From: Syntrophobacteraceae bacterium
GTDB taxonomy: Bacteria > Desulfobacterota > Syntrophobacteria > Syntrophobacterales > Syntrophobacteraceae
NCBI GenBank assembly: GCA_025454175.1
Contig: JALOOX010000066.1
Location: forward strand, 1-34,924
DNA: 34,924 bases
Reading direction: 5' to 3'
Below are positions 24,963 to 33,803 of the stretch, in pieces. Each line of letters starts with the position of its first letter. The first letter of the stretch is position 1. The notes under the pieces were generated by a model. The model was not told the origin of the DNA, did not search any database, and was given only the letters and a program-made list of their open reading frames with translations. A program made the translations under genes and the position numbers.

Positions 24963-25244
24963 ATGAAATTCTTCTCATGGAACGAAGAAAAGAATGAACA
25001 GCTCAAGAAAGAGTGAGGCATCTCCTTTGAAGATGACCTCTTTCACATCGATTTCGGTGACCTGCTCGACATTGTCGAGCATCCGAATCAGGAAAGATAT
25101 CGGGGCCAGCCTATGTTCATAGTCAGCATTGGTAGCAACGGCTATCTTGTTCCTTTCGTTGAATCCGAAGACGGGGTATATCTCAAGATCGTCATCCCCA
25201 GTCGCAAGGCAACGGGGAAATACCTGGAAAGGAACGATAAATGA
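24963..25244 (+). pseudogene. brnT: BrnT-type toxin gene with an in-frame TGA
   Basis: The frame from the ATG at 24963 stays open for 93 codons except for TGA at codon 18, between KKE and GISFEDDLFH. The surrounding residues (FFSWNEEKNEQLKKE, then GISFED, YLVPFVES, IPSRKATGKYL) are those of BrnT. An Arg or His would be expected at the stop; CGA to TGA is a single change. The last codons overlap the antitoxin ATG. The toxin is probably dead, unless a downstream start gives a fragment. Confidence 0.85.
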
Positions 25245-25519
25245 ACAAGTTGGATCCGGAAGAGAAAGAGCTCCTGGAGTCCTACGACAGGGAAGAGTGG
25301 CAATCGGTTTCTGACCTGGCATCCGAGTCCGATCGGTACCGGAAATACGCCGATGCCACATTCAAGAAGGACAAGCACATCAACATTCGTATATTCGAGA
25401 AAGATCTGGCGGCAATCCAGAAGAAAGCCCTGGAGGAAGGCATCCCTTACCAAACCCTCATTTCCAGCATCCTCCACAAGTATATCTCCGGCCGTCTGAC
25501 TGAAAAAAGCGCTTCATAA
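25241..25519 (+). CDS. brnA: BrnA-type antitoxin
   Basis: The ATG overlaps the toxin stop (ATGA). The 92-aa product has an acidic first part and the CopG/ribbon-helix-helix pattern at the end (INIRIFEKDLAAIQKKALEEGIPYQTLISSILHKY, here given in outline). It appears intact and so is an antitoxin without a working toxin. Confidence 0.85.
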   Translation: MNKLDPEEKELLESYDREEWQSVSDLASESDRYRKYADATFKKDKHINIRIFEKDLAAIQKKALEEGIPYQTLISSILHKYISGRLTEKSAS

Positions 25520-25531
25520 GATCTGAGCATC

Positions 25532-26047
25532 TCAATCCCATTCCAGGTAGGATGCGAATTCAACCTCGAGCCTTCCGAGGTCGGGGTTTTCCTTGATCAC
25601 CTTGGCCGGCACGCCGACAGCGGTCACCCCTGGCGGCAGGTCCCGGTTGACGACGGCCCCGGCCCCCACCGTGGTGAACGGTCCCACCCGCACCGACTGC
25701 AGGACCGTTGCGTGGTTCCCGAAGTAAGTCCCAACGCCAAGGCGGCTGTATCCGGCGAAGTCGACCCCGCAGGCGCTGGTGGCGAAATGGTCGAGCACCG
25801 CGTCGTGGCCCACGGTGGTCTTGAGGTTCAGCTGGCAGAAGTCCCCCAGCCGGATGTTCACCGTCAGGATGGACCCCGCGCAGATGATGTTCCCGACCCC
25901 CATGCTCACCTCCCGCCCGATCACAACCGAAGGATGCACAACATTGGGGAAGGTCACCCCATACTGCTTGATTCGTTCGATAATGCGCATGCGGGTCACG
26001 GGGTCCCCAACCGCTCCGGCCACGGCCATCTCGGATGTGGACTCCAA
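25532..26047 (-). pseudogene. NeuD/PglD-type sugar acetyltransferase, N-terminus lost
   Basis: The sequence GDPVTRMRIIERIKQYG and the left-handed helix repeats (FPNVVHPSVVIG, IICAGSILTVN, VGAGAVVNRD, GVPAKVI) mark the C-terminal two thirds of a NeuD/PglD acyltransferase, with active-site His in TVGHDA. The N-terminal sugar-nucleotide-binding part of 60-70 residues is missing or frameshifted (AVLGV lies upstream in another frame). There is no good start; the frame opens at TTG. It lies head to tail with the broken glycosyltransferase. Confidence 0.75.
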
Positions 26048-26061
26048 GGACTGCCTGCTGC

Positions 26062-26634
26062 TCAGAACAGGAGTTGTTTGTGATCATGGTTTTCTGTCGG
26101 AAGGGGTGATTCGGGAATATCGATCCCGTTGGGTATGATGGCGATGGGCGCACTCAGATTCATTCTCCTGATGTGGCGATATTCTGACTCAGCGGTTGCA
26201 TTGAGACACGCGGCACTGAGGAGTGCCTCCTTCTGTAACGGCCAGCCCAGCATCTTCTTCCAACGAGACCTGGCCCATGCCCAAAGGTCGAGCGTCCCGC
26301 GCGGAGAGGTCACAAGCCGACAATCCTTCTTGCGGGCGACCCACGCAGGATAGATGTTCGGCATCATCCACAGACCCTGGGTGTGCATGATATTTGCCTT
26401 GTGTGCGGCGAGGCGGAGCCCGCGATACATAGCCGGGGATACCCCCAGCTGCGCCGGAAAAGCCCACTGGCGGTGAGGGTGGATGGGGAAGTTCCATCGT
26501 GGCGAAGCATCCTGCAAACAGTGCAGCTGTACCTCCTCGCCCAGATCGCTCAATGATTGACAAAGACGGGGAACCGAATAGGAAGGTCCGACCGCCTCCG
26601 ACAGAACATTGGTGTCCACCGGATAACGCATCAT
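26062..26634 (-). pseudogene. Chimera: PIN-toxin start joined to a truncated GT4 glycosyltransferase
   Basis: The first residues, MMRYPVDTNVLSE, are a PIN toxin start (DTNVLSE with the first acid) and overlap the antitoxin stop by ATGA as a real toxin would. From about residue 14 the sequence is the N-terminal half of a family 4 glycosyltransferase (VGPSYSVPRLCQSLSDLGEE, IMHTQGLWMMPN, SPRGTLDLWA, IPNGID). The nucleotide-binding C-terminal half is missing. A deletion has thus joined two genes in frame. The product, if made, is unlikely to work as either protein. Confidence 0.8.
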
Positions 26635-26912
26635 GGCCAATCCACGTCCCGTCCCCGGGATGGGTCCCTCAGACCTTCAAAGTCCGCATCCTGGATCAGA
26701 ACCTCCTGCCCCAGCCGATCTCGAAAAGACTCCAGTGCCTGCCAAAAGCTCTCGCTTCTCCGGTTGAGCCTCTCATATTGCCCGACTGAGAGCAGAACCG
26801 CCACCGGACGGCCGTGTCGGGTCAGCTTCACTGCCCCACCCTTCTCCACGGAATGAATGATGGATGGCAGTTTGTTCTTGGCCTCGGCCATGGTGTATTG
26901 ATCTTCCGTCAT
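26631..26912 (-). CDS. Phd/YefM-type antitoxin
   Basis: GGAGG is five bases before the ATG. The 93-aa product has the Phd pattern (YTMAEAKNKLPSIIHSVEKG, VKLTRHGRPVAVLLSVGQYE) and an acidic toxin-binding tail. It would repress its own promoter. Its toxin, by position a PIN protein, has been cut off after some 13 residues (see the chimera), so the antitoxin is an orphan. Confidence 0.85.
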   Translation of the reverse strand: MTEDQYTMAEAKNKLPSIIHSVEKGGAVKLTRHGRPVAVLLSVGQYERLNRRSESFWQALESFRDRLGQEVLIQDADFEGLRDPSRGRDVDWP

Positions 26913-27067
26913 CTCGCCCTCCGCGAACCGTCTTCCTGCAGTCTCAGCATGAATATACTTATAGCCAAAAGCAAGATAAAGGCGACGACATCAGGCGAAG
27001 GGCCAAGGGCGATGAGTGCAGGCGAGGGGCGAAGGGCAGAAGAGGACGCAGGGGGGCGGATTCACAC

Positions 27068-27390
27068 CAGGTCTACACCACGTTTGAGGACATCACCGAG
27101 CACAAGGTCTCCGAAGAAGCCCTGCAAAGGGGGCAGGAGCTTCTCGAGGAAACCCAGGGGCTGGCCAGGCTGGGTGGATGGGAGTGGGACATTGCGGCCC
27201 GAGCCATGACCTGGACTGATGAAACCTATCGCATCCATGGCTTCGAGAGGGGTGAGATCGTACCGGGCTCCTCGGAGCATATCGTTCGGAGCCTCGCCTG
27301 CTACGACCCTGAAGACCGTCCGAAAATCGAGACGGCTTTCCGGAGGTGTGCGGAAGAGGGGCTGAAGATGTGCATGCACATTCGCGGGTG
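27068..27390 (+). pseudogene. PAS/PAC fragment of a sensor kinase
   Basis: The sequence shows the end of a PAC segment and the beginning of the next PAS domain: TTFEDITEHKVSEEALQRG, then LARLGGWEWDIAARAMTWTD, YRIHGFERGE. The kinase core is absent; the frame ends at 27424 within the 3' end of uvsE on the other strand. Upstream, the frame is low-complexity (GCGAAGGGC-type repeats at about 26990-27040). It is a relic of a larger protein. Confidence 0.75.
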
Positions 27391-27392
27391 TT

Positions 27393-28298
27393 TCAACAGT
27401 CTGCCAGATCCCGCATCAATTTAACGACAGCCAGCTCCTTGGCTCGAGCCTCCACGTCGATGGTCGCGGTGAGCTGCATCCACAACCCGGGGAAGTCCAT
27501 GATGTCCACATAATCCGCGTGCCGCCTTGGATTCCCGGTCTCCCAACCCCGCTCAGGCGAGGAGATGTGAAAATATGGCTCCCGTCCCGCCTTTGCCCAG
27601 GTTTCAACGGAAAGCCCCGTGGCTTCGTCAACGGACAACCCATCGGGATGACAACGATGATGATGGACATCGTAAACGAGGGGGATGCCCAGATCTTCAC
27701 ATAACGGATGGAGATCTTTTACGGTGTACACCACATCGTCGTTTTCCAGAGTCAGTCGCCGGCGAACCCTTTCCGACAGCTTCTCGAAATTCCTCCGAAA
27801 TCTCTGGAGAGCCGTTTCCTTGTCGCCGAAGGCTCCACCCCCGTGCAGGTTGATGACATCGGCGCCGATCAGCTCGGCAACGAGCCCCTGATATTCGAGC
27901 TCCTCAAGGGATTTATAGACCACCTCATCCCTTGGAGATGAGATGGTCACAAACTGGTCGGGATGGAAGCTCAGACGAATGTCGTGGGTCGTTCGGTAAA
28001 CATTCACATCCGCGAGAAATCGCCGAATAACGGCCGCTTCGGGGAGATCATCGAGCTCGTAACCCACATCGGGGTGGGTGTATCGAGGAAATATGGGCGA
28101 GAGAGCTCGGAAGGCCCCTATGCCCATTCCGGAGACGGCTTGAACAGCCGTGAGCAGGCTTTCAGCATTGGCAAGGCAGATTTCTGAGAGCTTTTCGAGT
28201 TGACGGGACCGGCCGAGGGTGGAGAGCGCTCTTGCCGTGGTCTGGCGAAAGCGAATGGGTTCCCGGCTGAACACACAGCAAAGTCCGAAACGTAACAC
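27393..28298 (-). CDS. uvsE: UV damage endonuclease UvsE/UvdE
   Basis: The 301-aa TIM-barrel enzyme has LSFHPDQFVTI, INLHGGGAFGDKE, LTLENDD, YDVHHHRCHP and HADYVDI, which supply the metal-binding His, Glu and Asp residues of the family. It nicks DNA 5' to UV photoproducts and other lesions. It lies 39 bases after the PEP-synthase-like gene on the same strand and is full length. Confidence 0.93.
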   Translation of the reverse strand: MLRFGLCCVFSREPIRFRQTTARALSTLGRSRQLEKLSEICLANAESLLTAVQAVSGMGIGAFRALSPIFPRYTHPDVGYELDDLPEAAVIRRFLADVNVYRTTHDIRLSFHPDQFVTISSPRDEVVYKSLEELEYQGLVAELIGADVINLHGGGAFGDKETALQRFRRNFEKLSERVRRRLTLENDDVVYTVKDLHPLCEDLGIPLVYDVHHHRCHPDGLSVDEATGLSVETWAKAGREPYFHISSPERGWETGNPRRHADYVDIMDFPGLWMQLTATIDVEARAKELAVVKLMRDLADC

Positions 28299-28337
28299 CG
28301 CTCTTGTCTCTATTTGGTCATGCGGTTTGAAATAATT

Positions 28338-30530
28338 CTACGAAAGTCCCGGCGATCCAACGGTCACCAAACCGAGAAATCCATCCACTGTGACGATGTC
28401 GCCGGTGGTGATGAGTCCCGTGATGTCGACCACGCCCGTCACGCATGGCAGTCCATACTCTCGGGCGATGATGGCGCCATGGATGAGCATGCCGCCCCTC
28501 CGCTCGACGACCGCGGAGGCTAATGGTACAACAAATGTCATATTGGGGTCCACGGCATCGCAGACCAGCACCTCGCCGTGTTTGAATGCCAGGAGATCGG
28601 CGGCATCTCGGATCACGCGCGCGGGTCCTCGGGCCAATCCCGGCCCTGCAGGCTGCCCTCTGAGCTGCCGGGGCTTCACCCTTTCCCCGGCCCTGCCGTC
28701 GGCTTGAAGATGCTTTCCAGGCGAGGATGAAAACTCCCAGCGCGATTCCGACACTTCATCGGCAAGACCCGGCGCAATCCCTTCGAGACCTCTCTCCTCG
28801 ATTCTCCTTTGCCCCTCCTGGATGCCGGCCAGCTTCTGAGCTTCAATTCTCGCCAGCTTGATGTTGTCGTCATCGCGCAAACGGTAGCTCGCGCGAGCCA
28901 GGTCGAGCAGGTCGCCGGCAAAAACCCGCTTCTCGCCTGCAAAGCGGCTCAGAAAAACAGCCTTCAAGGAGTCGACACCCTCTCTTTCCGCCGCGGTTTG
29001 CACGGGAGGGTGCTCAGCCATCTCGAGAACAAGCCTCAGAAGCCCCTCCGGCCCTTGACTGCAGTGCACGAAACCGGAGATCGCACACGAAAGATCTCCA
29101 AAGCGCTCAATAAACCGGGTGAGTAGAGCCAGGAATTCATCATCGGCATGCAGGTGGTCCCCGCTGACGATCCGGTTCCTGAGGCGGGGGTTGGAGCGAA
29201 CCATGGAGGCCATGTCCTCCATCATCCGGTTTCTCTCAAGGCTCTCCATCTCGGTTGCCCCGAGGAGTCGCACGAATTCGTACGGATCCGCGGGACGAAC
29301 AACATCGTTGTAGAATTGACCGAAGAGGCGGACACCATGCGCGAAAGGGATGTACTCCTCCCAGTAAATCTTGTTCCATCGGTTCTCGAGATCCTTGCGG
29401 CGCCTGATCTCCTCAGCCAGTTCTTCATCCGACAGCCTCCTGAGATTCAGACAGGCCATTTGCTCCGCATCCCGCACCATGGCGGGTAGAAGCTCTTCCT
29501 CGATCTTCGTTCGAAGAAGTTTCAGGTTTCCAAAGCTCCTTCGCAGGCTGAGATACCACGTTCTTTTGTCCTCCTCCCGCCCCTGCGCCATCATGGTGAC
29601 GGGTCGTGACTGGAGCACGACCACCTCTCCATCCCGGATGGTCCATTCCATGTCCTGGGGCCCGGCGAACACTTCTTCCGCTCTAAGGGCCAATCGTGCG
29701 ATCGTCAGAACTTCCTCGGGAGAGAGTGGAGGGCGACCTGATGCTTCCGAAGGCAGGTTTTCCAACCTGGTCATCGTACTGCCCGGAACAAGCAGCCGGT
29801 TTCGGGGGGCAGCCGTGTGGGAGAGAACCCTCAGGCTTGAGCGGTCCACAAGCCACCGATCCGGCTCCAGCAGCCCGTCCACCAGGCCCTGATTGAGCCC
29901 ATGGACGGACTCCAGCACCATTTGAGAGGGGTCGCCAGGATTGGCGCTGAAGACGACACCTGAACGCTCTCCGCTGACAAACTCCTGAATGATGACCGCC
30001 ATGAGGCTCCGGTCGGCATCCAGGCCGATGTCCTGCCGATAAAGCAGGGCCGCATCGGACCAAAGCGAGGCCCAGACCAGCTTCACGTGCTCCAGGATGG
30101 ATTCGACTCCCTGGATGTTCAGGTAGGACTCGTGGAGACCGGCAAAGGAGGCCCTCGAAGTATCCTCATCGGCCGCAGAGGACCGGACCGCCACAGCCTT
30201 GCCTCCACACCAGGAGGCGAATGCCTCCCGGAGGTTTGAATCGATGTCTTCTATAAGGGGCTCGGTGAGAAACATGTTGCGGATTCGAAGCGCGGCGTCC
30301 CAGAGCTCCTCCCAGCGCATGTCATTGAAATCCTTTCGGTTCAGCTCCAAAAGGATGCGCTCGCGGAGGCCGGTCCGCATCACGAAATGCTCATAGCACT
30401 CCATCGTCACGCAAAGAGTCCTGGGTATGGCAAAGCCGTTTCGGGCAAGAAGAGCCAGGGCGGAACCTTTTCCTCCGACGCTGCGGCTTGCCGGTCCAAC
30501 TACGCTTTCCAGGGGAACGACCCAACTCAT
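28338..30530 (-). CDS. PEP synthase/pyruvate phosphate dikinase-like protein (rifampicin-phosphotransferase-like layout)
   Basis: The 730-aa protein has an N-terminal ATP-grasp/pyruvate-binding region (GGKGSALALLARNG; AVRSSAADEDTSRASFAG; GERSGVVFSANP; EWTIRDGEVVVLQSRPV), a middle helical part (about 330-620) and a C-terminal phosphohistidine domain (RRGGMLIHGAIIAREYGLP, His684). It has no PEP/pyruvate-binding barrel, so it is not a complete PEP synthase; this three-part layout is like rifampicin phosphotransferases and related small-molecule phosphotransferases. The Thr before GG is Arg here. The ATG overlaps the stop of the flavin-oxidase-like gene. Confidence 0.8.
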   Translation of the reverse strand: MSWVVPLESVVGPASRSVGGKGSALALLARNGFAIPRTLCVTMECYEHFVMRTGLRERILLELNRKDFNDMRWEELWDAALRIRNMFLTEPLIEDIDSNLREAFASWCGGKAVAVRSSAADEDTSRASFAGLHESYLNIQGVESILEHVKLVWASLWSDAALLYRQDIGLDADRSLMAVIIQEFVSGERSGVVFSANPGDPSQMVLESVHGLNQGLVDGLLEPDRWLVDRSSLRVLSHTAAPRNRLLVPGSTMTRLENLPSEASGRPPLSPEEVLTIARLALRAEEVFAGPQDMEWTIRDGEVVVLQSRPVTMMAQGREEDKRTWYLSLRRSFGNLKLLRTKIEEELLPAMVRDAEQMACLNLRRLSDEELAEEIRRRKDLENRWNKIYWEEYIPFAHGVRLFGQFYNDVVRPADPYEFVRLLGATEMESLERNRMMEDMASMVRSNPRLRNRIVSGDHLHADDEFLALLTRFIERFGDLSCAISGFVHCSQGPEGLLRLVLEMAEHPPVQTAAEREGVDSLKAVFLSRFAGEKRVFAGDLLDLARASYRLRDDDNIKLARIEAQKLAGIQEGQRRIEERGLEGIAPGLADEVSESRWEFSSSPGKHLQADGRAGERVKPRQLRGQPAGPGLARGPARVIRDAADLLAFKHGEVLVCDAVDPNMTFVVPLASAVVERRGGMLIHGAIIAREYGLPCVTGVVDITGLITTGDIVTVDGFLGLVTVGSPGLS

Positions 30531-30982
30531 GGCTTTACATGCAGCTCCATAACCTGTTGGAAGCGACTCACAAGGTAATAGGTGTCAACCTGCACACAGA
30601 TCATCGCACAGGATTGCGCTCGGATGAAATCGTGAAGATAAGGATGCTTTGAAAGGTAAAGTCGAACCCCCTTGTCTCTTTCGTTTTCACCCACCTCACC
30701 CGCCCTTCCCGTAGCCGTCACCGCAATCGCTGTGTGAATGTCTGACTCCAGATTGGAGCGGTTGTCCATGAGCATTGCGACCCTCGGGTCAACATCCAGG
30801 TGATGATACTTCCTGGTAGTCCTTGGCGTTGCGAAATAAAGACATCTGAGATCGTCAGAGGCAACAAAGGCCACAAGGCTTGTATAGGGCTGCCCGGAAC
30901 TGTGGGTTGACAAAACAGCCAGTCTCTGAGTTGTCAAGAGAGCCTGTATGGTTTCCTCAAGCGACGCTGGGTTTCCGCTCAT
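30527..30982 (-). CDS. Pyridoxamine 5'-phosphate oxidase-like flavin protein
   Basis: The 151-aa product has the split-barrel flavin pattern: RLAVLSTHSSGQPYTSLVAF, LYFATPRTTRKYHHLDVDPR, VAMLMDNRSN, then a C-terminal strand and YLVSRFQQV. Such proteins bind FMN or F420 and reduce small molecules. Its stop overlaps the start of the PEP-synthase-like gene by ATGA, so the two are translated together; with uvsE they form one transcription unit. Confidence 0.85.
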   Translation of the reverse strand: MSGNPASLEETIQALLTTQRLAVLSTHSSGQPYTSLVAFVASDDLRCLYFATPRTTRKYHHLDVDPRVAMLMDNRSNLESDIHTAIAVTATGRAGEVGENERDKGVRLYLSKHPYLHDFIRAQSCAMICVQVDTYYLVSRFQQVMELHVKP

Positions 30983-31073
30983 TTCCGAAGTCCCTCGTTG
31001 TCACATTGTGGGCGCAAGAACCTCCTTAGGGCAATCGGAAACTTCTCGCACCAGCCGCCCGATTCTTTTCATT

Positions 31074-31671
31074 CTAACTCTGCCCCAGCAGTTTTTTCTT
31101 GAGGGAATCGCTCAGGGGGCGCTGTCCAAGCCACATGGAGAAGACCGCACCCCCAAAGTCCTTGCCGTCAATGGTGCCGATTTCGATTCCGTTCAGGGCA
31201 AGAAAGGTCCCCTCCTGCGGGAATGTAGGTCAGAGCATATCGGTCACCGGGCTTCACGTCGGCGTACAAGGCATTGAGCCGGTCGATGCGAGGCTGCAGG
31301 CTCCTGAGAGTCAGCGTGTCCAGGTTTTCCCTGAGCAGTCTGTCGGTGGGATTTGCGAAGTCACGACCGGAAATCGCATGGAAATACTCGAATTCAAGCC
31401 GCTTGGGCACATCTGACAATACCGCCTCGGGACTGACGCCCTCTCCCAGGTGAAGCGCTGAAACGCTTACCCTCACGACTTTCAAGAGCGTCTTCAGGCC
31501 AACCGTGTTCAGGACCATCGGGACTTCGGAAGCGACAATGCGGGGCGTGAAGTAGACGCCATCGATCAGTCGAGCGCTGCCTTCCGGGGGAGAGGCCACG
31601 ACGAGGGTCAGAATAACCATCCTAGTGATCGGAGCCTGGATTCTCTTCAGCGACCCTGGATTACTACCCAC
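31074..31671 (-). pseudogene. Chalcone-isomerase-like secreted protein with a frameshift
   Basis: The sequence reads LIDGVYFTPRIV, VLNTVGLKTLLKVVRVSVSAL, KRLEFEYFHAISGRDF, then GDRYALTYIPAGG, as in the chalcone isomerase-like family. The frame breaks in a run of four C (31209-31212, plus strand). With one base fewer it goes on as TFLALNGIEIGTIDGKDFGG and SMWLGQRPLSDSLKKKLLG to a stop at 31074, the normal family end. The N-terminus may be a weak signal peptide (MVILTLVVASPPEGSA). It may be a sequencing error. Confidence 0.75.
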
Positions 31672-31829
31672 CCGCTTTACTCCTTTGAAGCAATGGATTC
31701 ACATGAACCCCTGCGGCGCTTGAACGGTCAGCGCAACACTTTCTTTTGCGGAGCCTACATGGGGGTGCGGCTTTCACGAGGACGGATTCAAGTCCGGCCT
31801 GGATGGGCTGCACACTTCGGGGTTGGCCT

Positions 31830-31940
31830 ATGAATTCGCGGCTTTTCCCGGGTCATGTCGAGCATGTGCGGTACGCTCCAGTAGCCCACCGGTTCCAGTA
31901 CCCCATTTACGTGCCACCCTTCGGGAGCCGAAAGCATTGA
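31830..31940 (+). pseudogene. N-terminal fragment of a DUF1365 protein
   Basis: The 36 codons from the ATG at 31830 read MNSRLFPGHVEHVRYAPVAH and RFQYPIY, the start of DUF1365 proteins, which accompany fatty-acid-modifying enzymes. The frame ends after GSRKH and the remaining ~200 residues are missing. No ribosome site is clear. Confidence 0.7.
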
Positions 31941-32145
31941 ATGCCGATCAGCTTCCCCAATGGTCCGAACAGCTACCAAGAGAGTTTAGAAGCCGTGCCA
32001 GAGGGGCGTGCGGCACTGCCTGGTCCATAATTGATTGAAATAATAAAGATATCGAGGAATGATCGGCACCAGTTTGCGGGCCGGGAATCCCCGTGCTTCC
32101 GTCGGATCGTACGGGACTTTCAAATGTAACGGTATTCAGGACAGG

Positions 32146-32310
32146 TCAGGCGCGATGAATCCCGAGCTTGCGCATGCGGCCGCGGAGCGTATTGAGGTTC
32201 AGTCCCAGGATGACTGCAGCGCCGTGCTCCCTCCGACAAGGTGCCCGTATAGGCCGCTTCCCACAAAAGGGGGATGTTCGGCCAATTACTGGCTTTCAGT
32301 ATGTTCCAAG
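32146..32310 (-). pseudogene. C-terminal Fis-type helix remnant of a sigma-54 activator
   Basis: On the minus strand, GAAVILGLNLNTLRGRMRKL followed by GIHRA and a stop is the end of an NtrC/FhlA-type regulator. Just upstream, in another frame, NILKASNWPNI is the preceding segment, so the piece also has a frameshift. The AAA+ part is not here. It is a different piece from the remnant at 17979-18095. Confidence 0.7.
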
Positions 32311-32522
32311 GGCTTGGCCTCACCGAGGCCTGGGTCTTTCTGTCAGCAGCCCGGTTCGCCAGGATTGCCGCAACAATTCTGTAGCTTCATGATCTTCAAC
32401 AAGTTGTTGCGGACTGCCAGAGATATCTTTTCAGTCCAAGACAGGGGACCACCCAGGTTGGCGATGAAGTCCCGGGGATTAGGAAAATTCTTGTTATGCT
32501 CGCACATGAATGCCCTCGCCGC

Positions 32523-32705
32523 CTAACGCTCGGCATCGATCAGGCCGGCAGTGTGAGTGACCACGTCTAACTCCACACACTCATCCAACTCTTCCTGGGT
32601 GGCATCCTTGGCATTTTTCATGGCATCGAGGGGGCACAACCATTCGGAGCCTGAGCTATCTTTTACCTTGACATACTTGGGGCGGCTTTCTGTCGGTGCT
32701 GACAT
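32523..32705 (-). CDS. Small hypothetical protein (60 aa)
   Basis: A perfect AGGAGG lies five bases before the ATG, which is the main support. The product has a basic start (RPKYVKVKDSSGSEWLCPLD) and an acidic helical end (TQEELDECVELDVVTHTAGL), with two Cys. No family is recognised. The stretch 32311-32522 next to it holds no gene that I can see. Confidence 0.6.
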   Translation of the reverse strand: MSAPTESRPKYVKVKDSSGSEWLCPLDAMKNAKDATQEELDECVELDVVTHTAGLIDAER

Positions 32706-33184
32706 GGTATCCTCCTGTGAGATGGGGGCGGCTGGCCGCGGTGACCAGTCTCGAAAGCTGAGCAGGCGATTCGCCAGCTCCCAGTTGGCACTGATAGAAT
32801 CTTTAAGAGGGTCGGTCGACTGATGCGCTGAAAAGAAACTGTTTCTTACTTTTTTATAAATAGCATATCTGGCGGGAAATCATCAATGAATTATGTTTTC
32901 ACGTTGTGTGCAATTCACCGGAAGGATACGCCATGCGCGGATGAATAGCCCGCTTGAGCTGCTTCCGAGAGGATCGGGATCCTGCGACAACGGGTTCAAG
33001 ACCTTCAGGAAAAAGCCATGACGATCCCAGTGGCAATCCATACGATGATGATTAGGTCTTTGCAGAACCGAATGCATGAGGTGGTTATAAACGGTTGCAG
33101 TTCAATCATTTCCGCTTTCAGCGAGCTGCATAGGGACTCACTGAACAAGCACATTGGCCGAAACATGTGAAGACAGGAGGCTTT
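32706..33184. other. Gene-free region upstream of the encapsulin locus
   Basis: It holds AT-rich sequence near 32835-32900 where promoters could lie, but no clear promoter, RNA gene or coding frame is seen. Confidence 0.4.
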
Positions 33185-33743
33185 ATGGACGTAGTCGATG
33201 CCCTAGTTAGCCATCATGGCGTCCTCAGGCAACTGTATCTGCAGTCTGAAACCAACCCAGAGATTTTCGAAGAGCTCATGCGTCAACTGGTTGTGCACCA
33301 CACCATGGAAGAAAGGTATTTCTACGAATTGCTCGAGGGTTTCCCTCAGGCCCGCCGCGACGCTCTGGAAGCGGTCAATGAGCATCACATCATCGAGCTC
33401 ATCATCAAGGATGCGGAACGATTTCCTCGAGATCACGAGCGTTTCTCCGTGAAGGTAGAAAGCCTTGGTGAGTACACGACACATCACCTGGACGAGGAGG
33501 AGGCGCAGATCTTTCCCTTGGCGCGGCAGCTGTTCACATTGGAGGATCTGAATACCCTTGGAAGGCTTTTCACGGAAGCCAAGGATAAGCTTCTGGGAGT
33601 TGTCCTTCCGGACTTGCCTGCGTCCCTCTCGGCCAAGCGCCCCAAAAAGGCTAAGGGGGGGAATAAAGGCAGCCCTGGCTTCCGAGGTTGCAGCGGCTGT
33701 GGACCCCTCTCTTGGCCTGGGCATCGGAAGCCTGAGACAGTAA
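33185..33743 (+). CDS. Hemerythrin (HHE) encapsulin cargo, frame interrupted in a G-run
   Basis: AGGAGG lies four bases before the ATG at 33185. The first ~150 residues are a hemerythrin-like four-helix bundle with His10/11, His38/39, Glu43, His67/68, His100/101 and Glu105 for a di-iron centre. In a run of seven G (33655-33661) the frame shifts; as written it would run on to 33817 with unlikely sequence. With six G it continues as IKAALASEVAAAVDPS and ends LGLGIGSLRQ, the typical cargo tail that docks in encapsulin shells (185 aa). The encapsulin gene follows by 60 bases. It may store or detoxify iron, O2 or NO inside the shell. Confidence 0.85.
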
Positions 33744-33803
33744 ATGTCATTCCAACCCCATCCCAAGAGCGAGATGACCGGGAACTGAGTGAAAGGAGCT
33801 TCT

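Noticed and set aside
25014..25016. Selenocysteine at the brnT TGA
   Set aside because: BrnT proteins have Arg or His at this place, no SECIS-like hairpin was seen after the codon and the family is not selenium-dependent.
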